DNA of 64,000 nucleotides, taken from positions 24,179,395-24,243,394 of the forward strand of contig JARZZO010000002.1 of the NCBI GenBank assembly GCA_030544215.1. The letters run 5' to 3'. Position numbers and translations under genes: made by a program. Source of the DNA: Zantedeschia hybrid cultivar. Its lineage: Eukaryota > Streptophyta > Magnoliopsida > Alismatales > Araceae. This document shows positions 45,101 to 54,100 of the stretch, piece by piece (position 1 is the stretch's first letter; the number at the start of each line of letters is the position of its first letter). The notes beneath the pieces are model-generated. The model saw nothing but the letters and a program-made list of their open reading frames with translations. It was not told the origin of the DNA and did no database searches.

Positions 45101-48100
45101 GTCTTGGGGCAGCCGGCGTTCGGCGTCGAGACCAGGGAGAGGAATCCGAAGTCGGCGGCCGAGACCGACTCGGGGAGGTCGGCGATGATTCGAACCGAGC
45201 CCCTGCAGGAAGGAAAGAAGAAGAAGAACCAGTCAGCAGGAGTCTCGGGCGTCAGCCCTGGGGAACCCCCTCCGACGGTCAAGTTAGCTCCTGAAGAAGA
45301 TTCGATTCAGAAGGCAAGAAAGAGCAGCTTTTATGCTATTCGGACAGAAGTCCTTTAAGGGTTTCGGAAGCTTGGGGAGGCATCCGTTTTTCCCACCACC
45401 CCTTTGGCCATAAATAGCGGGGTATTTATAGCGGATGATAGCGGATGGTTAACGGTGGCAGCCGATATAGGACTAAATGATGGTTTACTGATAAACCGCT
45501 ATAGTGCCCGATCCGCCACCGGAGTGGGCCGGACTCGGCTACCAGGCCGAAGGGGGTTGGGCCGCTGACGGGCCGAAGTCTGCTGACCTCTGGGCTGCCG
45601 TGCTGCTCCCGGGCCGTAGGCTAGTGGGCCGCTGACGGGCTGAAGCCTGTTGGGCCGAGAGCGACGATGCCGCTTATGGGCCGAAGGCTGCCGGAGGGCC
45701 TGGTACTGCTGCTGTTGGGCTGAATGGGGTTTGGGCCTGGTTCAATGGGCCGAATCGGATTCTGCCTCATCACTTCTCATTGTGTTAAATGGTTCACATG
45801 TACTGCGCTGGGTAATACGCGTGCTAATGGTTTATGAACTAGTTTTCGAACATTTCATCCACCCTCGTGTATGAATTCTAGAGAAGGCTGACTCAATTTT
45901 GTGCGTATGTTGGTCTGTTGGAATTTTTGAGGATCAGACTGGGCAAACTGATAGACATAGGAACAAAACCTGTGCATCAATTGGAGAGATTATTTTGGTC
46001 TATTATTATTACTTGGCTGCTGGATCCCGGTGAACTCATTACTCAATTTGCAGCTGTGAACCTCCTTACTGTTGTTTCTTAGTAGGTCTTCATTTTTAAT
46101 CTTCTCACTTCATGATTTAGTCATTTATTATGGGAGTTGTCGAGGTCGGAAATTGGTTGGATGACACTAGCTGTCCGATTGTCATACACATCTGATGAAG
46201 AAGGGAGAGATCTGAATCTGCCCACAGAGTCAGGGAGTGGGTGAGGGCCCGCCCGTGATCCTAGGGGGGAACAATCCTATGCTTAAGTCAAGGACAACTT
46301 TAAAGTGGAGCTAACAAATTTCCAATCTCTATGGGAGTTTTGGTTGCTATTGACTTCACATGTCTTCTATTTCATAGTTTTGCATGAGAATAGTGGCTGT
46401 TGAATCCTAGACTTCGCATCCTTTCTTCAGATTTTTCAGTTCTTTGATGTAATGACATGATTCTCTCTTTCTTTTCACATGCACAGGTTGAAAAGAGTTG
46501 AGTTCTATTATGCTTTTTGAAAATATTAAATGTCTATTTTTACAGTCCTTGTACTCCATTATGACTAACCAAAGTTTATCACCTTAGAACTTACCAAATG
46601 CTTTGTAATCTGTCATCATGTTGGACAAATTTCTCTATCTAAGCACATTGCCTGCTTCATCCTCTAGCACAATTAATTGAAGTTATAATATTGTGGCACT
46701 TACTAAATACCCCATTGTCATTGATGTGTGAGTTCTAGTTACTTTCCCCTCAAGGTTGAAAGAAATAACGTGGAGACTCTTATGAGATAATGAGAGATCA
46801 AGAGGACATCTACCAGTAAGGCCAATGAAAGTAGATAGAAAACTATAAGAATGGGAAAAAGGATCCAAGCAAGGCCCCACTAAAACATAAAAGTGGACAG
46901 CCACTTAAGGAAAAGCAGTAGTGGCTTCCTAGTAGGTGTCATATGACGTAACTCTTTCAAGAACACCTAGACTGGTTATAAACTTAAAGAAAACAAGAGA
47001 AGCATGGTAAATTGAAAAGAAATAAATGTTAACAAACATGATGTAGTGTGAACACAAAACTAGAAATCCTGCAGCATCAAAGAACAAGGATGTTATGCCT
47101 AGCCATAGCAAAGGATAATGCAAATCTGGAGCCGCCATGCCAATCAACTACTGATCTTATGTAACGGGGGGCCATGGGTCTCACTTTACATGCAACTGAG
47201 ATTCTTTGAATCAGCTCAGTGTGATTTTTACTGTGAAAAAAGGGTCGTTGACAAGTTTGTATCATCTGAAAATTGCATGAACCATCATTTCTTTCACTGT
47301 TCTTGATTTTTACAGCTTAGGATTCTCTAATAAATTATCCTATTTGTCAGAGCTGCAGGCCTTTCCGTCTTTATGTTTTAGGCAAGGTCTGTTTCCTTGC
47401 ACACCTTCATAGCTGCTCTACCTAGAAATGAGGATGGTTACTGTCTTCTTCATCCCAATAAACCTGTTTTAATCGTATTGGCAAAGGTTTGATTCAGTTC
47501 TCATCTGAATGATACATCTTCATATTATTTGCTGATAAAGTCTGCCTCTAACTGCTAGAAGTGTCTTGACAAGTCTGCATCACTGATAAGTTTCATTAAT
47601 CAGCATTGTTTTTATTCTTCTTGGTTTGACTGACTAACAAGTTATTCTAAATATCCAATCTGCTGGCCCTTCCAACACCAACTTCTTTTCTTCTTGATTT
47701 CTTCCATACCTTCAAATTCGTACAACCTGGAAACAAGGAATTGAAGATGGCTACTATTTCTTCATCCTAACAAATTTAGCCTTCTTAGGTGGCCCATTAT
47801 GGCCTCTTTTCAGTTCCTCATAATAATATGAACAATCTTTATATTTGCCAACAATAGTTTATGAGAAATATGAGAAAATAGATGCTGTCAGTAAATAATC
47901 CAAGGTACATAAATCAAACTTGCAAGGTGAAGATTACTTGTTTGCTTTAGTCCTTATAGTTTCCCCTTGTTCTCCCAATTCCCCACCATCATTCTGCTTT
48001 CATGAGGCGTTTGCTTCATTTTTCTCCCCAAGAATGAGTGAGGGAATTGCCACCATTGCCTTTGAACTATAAAGGTCATTAGAAATGATTTGTCCAGGCT

Positions 48101-51100
48101 GCATTATTATTACTTATTAAAATCATTTATTTCTATTGGTTATGCATTGTTAAAATTTTCTCATTTGCATGCCCCGTTTCGTTGGTAAGTGCTTCTTTAA
48201 GCCCATGTAGTTTCTGTTTTGTCTGTTGAATAATGGAAATTAAAAGGTAATGTTAAAAGGAAATAGCACATGCTGCATGTTAGCTATGCTGAAGTTAGAT
48301 TTCAAACCAAAATTTAGCTTGTGTTCCCTTTGCAAATTCGTAAGGATATGCGAATTCCACTTTTTGATTCTTTGTGATCCTTCATTTGCTTAAGCAGTTT
48401 TATAACAAGGTATTCATAAAATCCACCAGCCTATGTTGTCACTTCAAACTAAGCTTGCTAAGATTCTGTGCATGTCTGTGGCTTCTATACCAGGTAGAAA
48501 GTCTGTACCTTTTTATCCACTTCCTTGAGTGAATCTGGTAACCTCCTATTTCTCTAGTCACGGACTTCTTTATGGATGCTGGGGCCTTTTGTGTCACACA
48601 GAACTAACTGGTCAAGATAGTTTTTTTTTTTTTTTTTAAGTGGATGGTACCACTGTATAATATAAAAGAGAAACAAAAATGACAAATGTACAAAACAGGA
48701 ATTCTCCTATCTCACTCTACAAGCACCAAGATGGTGAGTCATCTACGCTCCTCCAAAAGGACAAAAAGGGAAGAATTGACAGTATATTATTTGCAATGAA
48801 CTCTCATCTATTATTTCACCCTACTAAAAACAAAAGACAAAATTCCGTCTTGACTAGATGCCTCCTCTTGAAAACCCTCATGTTTCTTTCTATCCAGATC
48901 GCCCATAAAGTAGCATGCAGAACCAACCACCTCAACAACCTATCCCCCTTATGAGGAAGTGGACACGGCCAAAAACGGATCAAGTCCTTCAAGAGAGCTG
49001 AAGATTCTTTGGTATGTGCAGCCTCTGGAATAGAGTATCCTAAATCTCCATAGAGTAGGAACAAGTAGCAAACAGATGATTGACCTCTTCATTCTCCTCT
49101 CCACAAAGGCTGCATAGAGGTGGGACATCACACCCGAAACAAATCAACCTATCTGCCATTAGGAGCTTTTCATTTGCAATCCTCCAAATCAGGATCTTAA
49201 CCTTTGGAGGGGATTTCGGATCCTAGATATGACAAACAAAGGGGGACCGCAGACCCCCATCCGCTATAACCAAATAACTGGTCAAATTGGCATGAAAAGA
49301 TTGGGTATATGAGATAAAGTGCAATCATTAAGGTAGATTCATAAGAAGATTCCTGCATGCTTTCTTTTATTTTATGTAGTGGTCAACCTGTCAGGTTGTA
49401 GCTTATTTCTCCATATCTTACTTCTCTAACCTTTGGTGAACCTATGTTCATGATCATTTATGCATTATGACAAACTCATGGTAAAAAGATACACCAATTA
49501 CCATGTTTACCCAGGCTCTATCTGCATAATCTTCATATGGATGTTTTTTTTGTAGTAAAATAGAAAAGGGCATCCCAGTGCCATGAGACTTCTGCCACTG
49601 CGGAGTCTGAGGAGGGTCAATTACATGCAGACTTCTCTTTAAAAAACTAATTACCGAGAGACTGTTTGAACCCATGACCTCTGGGTCAAAATGGGGCAAT
49701 CTTACTGTTTCAGATCATTGTGGTAAACAATGAGGTGAATTGATTGGAGTTAGATATAGATTAAATTTCTGGTTGTCTCCTCTATGCACTTGACTATGAC
49801 ATTCTAGAGAGCAAAGAACAACAAGAGTGTAAAGGACAGACAACCGCTTTATGGCATGTATCCATATTTTGGATCGGAGATTCCCCCCTTTTTTTTCCCT
49901 TGTGTCTGCATAGAATGTGATCACCATTGATTTGGACCTAGGTTACCAACATCATTCAATCCTATAGGAGTATCTATACTGAATATGAGTGTCAATCATA
50001 GACAATAATATGATAATATATCCTTTTCTAAAGGTTAAAAGATGTGGACAGATCCAGTTCTTAACTAAGTATACAACTATAGTCTGTAACAGTAATAGAC
50101 ATAATGATGCGGGACAGCAGGGGGGGGGGGTAGACCGGAAGTAGAGAGAAGAGAGGGGTTGGAGGAGAAGAAGACTAGGGTTCCCGTCCCGTCTCGGGAG
50201 AAAACGCGCAACAACGGCTATTCATTTCAAAATCTTCTTCATTTCTTTCCCACGAGGGGATACAGGACAATATATAGACTCCTCAAAAAAACCCTAATAG
50301 GAAAATTACTAAACTACCCCTAGGACTCCGAAAATAACTAAAAAAAAATATGTGAAAATTGCAGATAAATTAAAAGACTCCCAATGGGCCCCTAATGGGC
50401 CAAATAAACTGCACATTGGACCTTAGACTCCATTCCAGTTGCTCCTGGATCCCCATCATTCTTCCCTGGTTCGAAAAAATTCGTCCTCGAATTTTAAAAT
50501 GAGTCAATATCCATGGGGGAATGATGGTAGCATGCTCGGAAAACAACACTGATGACCCATGAATCATCGCGCGCATGAATGCTCCAACCTGAGGAGAAAA
50601 TTGTGCCTCGACGTCGCTCCATATGGGGTCAAAATCATGCAAACTGATGACATCTTTAACGACCTTCGGCTGATCGACTACATCTCCCAGTAGCGGCTCT
50701 GTCTTCGGCTCATTCCCTTTAGTGGGGAAGAGGTCATATCTGCTATAGGCGTCACTGATTCAACCTCCCCCAAATATTCATCTTCTAGGGCTGGATCGGC
50801 CACATAGTGCACCTCCTTCATTTGATTTTCATACTCCTCGATCATCGTTGGGTCGGCCTCATAGATAACATCTTTTGGCTTGGTCAGCTTGGCAAGCATG
50901 GCAGAAATCTTCTGAAGATCACTCATCATCTGGGAATACTCGCGCTTCCAATACTCGTCCCAATCATCCTCTAATCGATTCGATCCAACATCTGTATACA
51001 CCTCCCCATGTCGGCTCGAGTAGTAAGAAGCCATCGCTTCGGGACGTAAGGCAAGTGGCACGCAAAACGATGCAGTCAAGATGCTGGTTGTGGCAGCATC

Positions 51101-54100
51101 AGTGCACTAGGAGGCTGGCACGTAAATCGAGGCAACTGGGGTTGGCCTCGGGATGCGCGATCGGGGTCCTCGGTATGCGTGCAGAAGTGGCACACAAAAC
51201 GAGACAAATCTGGAAATAGCACACTGGATCTGAGTTGGCTCCGTCGAGACGGATCCGACAGTGCGAACGGTGCACAAATCAGAATCCGGAAAGACCTCGA
51301 ACGGCGAGCCCGATTGCCCTCGTAAAGCGTGCAAGTACGGCACACAAAACGAGACGCTGCTGTCAGGCGGAACGTACAGCGAGGTCGGCCTCGCCGATAC
51401 GAACCCAACGGCGCTAGCGGCTCGCAAATCGAAGCACAAACGAGTTCTCGGCGATGGCGGTGCGATAAGAACCCCTAGTGCACCTCCTGTGCACTGTAGC
51501 GAACCCAGGGGAACCCTGACTAAGACCAAGAGTGGACCTCTGGCTCGGTTTGACTCAACCTGGCTCGAACCCGGTTCAAACTGGGTGAGGATTAGTGAGA
51601 TGGCTCGGGCCGCTCGATCGGACCGGGTTTGGGTTGACCCGATTTGACCCGGCCCCAACTGAAAGGGCACGGGCCCGTCTTCTTCGGCTCGCCCTCCCCC
51701 CCCAAACCCTAACAGGGAGCAGAGAGAGAGAGAGCACGAGGGAGGGGGAGGCAGCGGCGATCGAGCGAGGCGGTGGTGTCGGCGGCCAGCGAGCACGGCG
51801 GCGACGACGGCGGGGTGGGACGGTGGCTCCGACGGCAGCTGCGGGATCCGCCGACGGCAGTTACGTCCGCCCAGAACAGCAGCGCCCCAGGCTCGACTTG
51901 GTCCTCAGCGACGGCAACATCCCCCTCATCGACCTGGGCCGAGCTGACAGGGCCCGAATACTCTGCGACGTCGCCGACGCCTGCAGCTCCTATAGCTTCT
52001 TCCAGGTGGTGAACCATGGAATATCGGAGGAGTTAATGTAGAGGATGCTAGGGGTGGCGCGGGAGTTCTTCAAGTTGCCGGCGGAGGAGGACCCGGCGAA
52101 GAAGATGCGCTTGTCGACCAGCTTCATCATGCGCAAGGAGACGGTGCGCAACGGGAGCCCGATTCCATCCCTCCCTCCTCTTCTTCTTCGTCTTCTGCTG
52201 TGGGAGAGATGATGTGAGGGCGAAGACGGCTGGCTACAGCGGTTGGGGGTTGGCAGGCGGCTCCGGCAGGCGCGTGAAGAGGGCCGACGGCGAGGGCACT
52301 GCGGGAAGACCGTTCAGGCCGGGATGCTGCGGTGTTGCGGGAGCATCTAGGGCGTCGATGGTTGGGGTGGTCCTGTTGCGACCGGTTGTGTAGGTTGGAG
52401 GAGGAGGAGTGCTCAAGAGGAAGAAGGCGAGTAAGGGGAGCGGTTGTGGTGGGGATTGAGCTTGGGCTCTGATACCAATTTGATGCGGGACAGCAGGGGG
52501 GGTAGACCGGAAGTAAAGAGAAGAGAGGGGTTGGAGGAGAAGAAGACTAGGGTTCCCGTCCCGTCTCGGGAGAAAACGCGCAACAGCGGCTATTCATTTC
52601 AAAATCTTCTTCCTTTCCTTCCCACGAGGGGATACAGGACAATATATAGACTCCTCAAAGAAACCCTAATAGGAAAATTACTAAACTATCCATAGGACTC
52701 CGAAAATAACTAAAAAAAACATGTGAAAATTGCAGATAAATTAAAAGACTCCCAATGGGCCCCTAATGGGCCAAATAAACTGCACATTGGACCTTAGACT
52801 CCATTCCAGCCGCTCCTGGATCCCCATCACATAAATATGTCTATTTGTGTGTCAAGAATATCTTCATGTTACCAAGTAACAAGGAGGATTTCTGGTAACA
52901 CTTCGTTAAGAGAGGTGAGATTTTTTTATTCTGCCATTCCTCTCCGTCATGTTCGGGTGGCGACCTCTAGTGCCGGTAGCCACCCCGGCCACGGGCACTA
53001 ACTGGATCCCTTTTGGGAGGGGACTGGTTGAAGGAAGAAGGTTTTTTGGAGATTATGATGTAGAAATGGAGAGTGCCCTCAGGAAACAGCTCGGCTATGG
53101 CGACACTTGTTGGTAATCTTAAGGTAGTGGCTATAGCACTTTCTTCATGGGGAGTGAGGAACAAGGCTATAGCAGAAGTTGAGAAGAAGAGCATCTTGGA
53201 GCAGCTCCATGTCATTGATGCCCTGGAGGAGGTTGGTCTTATTGATGTAAAGGATTGAGTGAGGAGGGATAACCTTAATTAGCAGTTTCAAGAGATCTTG
53301 GCCAAAGAGGAGATGTATTGGAAGCAAAGATCCAGAGAGAGATGGGTTAAGGAGGGAGATAACAACACAACTTTCTTCCACATAATGGCTTCGGGAAGGA
53401 GGAGGAAGAACTTCATTTCTACTTTGAGATTGGGCGGCTAGGTTTCAAGGGTAGAGAAGAGCTTCTTTTGCATGTCCAATCTTTTTACTCATTGCTGTTT
53501 AAGGAAGAAGACTAGCCTAGGCCTTCTTTCTATGGGGATCTAGCTGCTATCTCAGATGAAGAGAGGGAGGACATCTTTAGCCCCTTCTCTGATGAAGAGC
53601 TGAAGGAAGCAATTTTTTCCCGTACAGGTGATAAAGCTCCAGGGTTGGATGGGTTTCCTTTGATCTTCTTTCAGCACTGCTAGGAGATTGTCCATCCCGT
53701 GTTGTTTCAGGCAGTCCAGGAATTCCAGGAAGGAAAAGGCTCATTTGAGGGGGATTAATATGACTTTCATTGTGCTTATTCCTAAGAAGGTGGGAGTGGA
53801 TGCGTTGTAAGACTATAGATCCATTAGCCTTCTAAATGGGGTGTACAAAATCATCTCGAAAATGTTGACTCGAAGTTTGGAGAAGGTAATTGGTAGGCTG
53901 ACTAATGTCAATCATAGTACTTTCATCAGGGTAAGACACATTCAAGAAGACTTTCTTGTTGCTCAGGAATGTCTACACTCCATGAAGGTTCAGAGAAGAA
54001 ATGATGTTGTTCTAAAGCTTGATTTAAGAAAGCCTATGATAGGGTGAATTAGAGCTATCTTTTTTATGTTCTTTCTAAAATGGGTTTTGGCGAGAGATGG

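Larger units (their letters stand above)
36725..45772 (-). mobile_element. Element 3: young non-autonomous Tat-type LTR retrotransposon in LTO1 intron 1
   Basis: 9048 bp with two LTRs of identical length (1168 bp). Flanks are CTTTT (36720-36724) and CTTCT (45773-45777), a 5-bp duplication with one mismatch. Minus-strand order: 5' LTR (right), tRNA-Asp-type primer site, mini-gag without capsid (44569-43862), a deletion removing capsid, protease and all of pol, then the 75-bp tandem array (43600-41625), the antisense gene (41369-38779, plus strand), and the 3' LTR (left). By eye the LTRs differ at only about 13 sites, so insertion is recent. It depends on another element for enzymes. It lies 193 bp after the exon 1 donor, antisense to the gene. 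Confidence 0.93.
50105..52829 (-). mobile_element. Element 4: small non-autonomous LTR retrotransposon carrying a host gene fragment
   Basis: LTRs 50105-50458 (354 bp) and 52481-52829 (349 bp), both TGATG to CATCA and nearly identical apart from a G-run length change and a few bases. Perfect target duplication CATAA (50100-50104 and 52830-52834). Next to the right LTR, the minus strand reads TGGTATCAGAGCCCAA (52477-52462), a primer site for initiator tRNA-Met, so the element runs right to left. A purine tract precedes the left LTR. No gag, RT or integrase is present. Inside are a small acidic ORF, a repeated 110-160 bp motif (GGCACACAAAACGAGAC, 51050-51360) and a piece of a dioxygenase gene. 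Confidence 0.92.

Noticed and set aside
44640..45360. Frames of 77-166 codons in the Element 3 LTRs
   Set aside because: The same frames occur in both LTRs because the LTRs are copies. GC-rich non-coding sequence gives long frames; no domain is seen.
51107..51796. 229-codon minus-strand frame in Element 4
   Set aside because: It crosses the repeated GGCACACAAAACGAGAC blocks and GC-rich text, is low in complexity, and has no domain.
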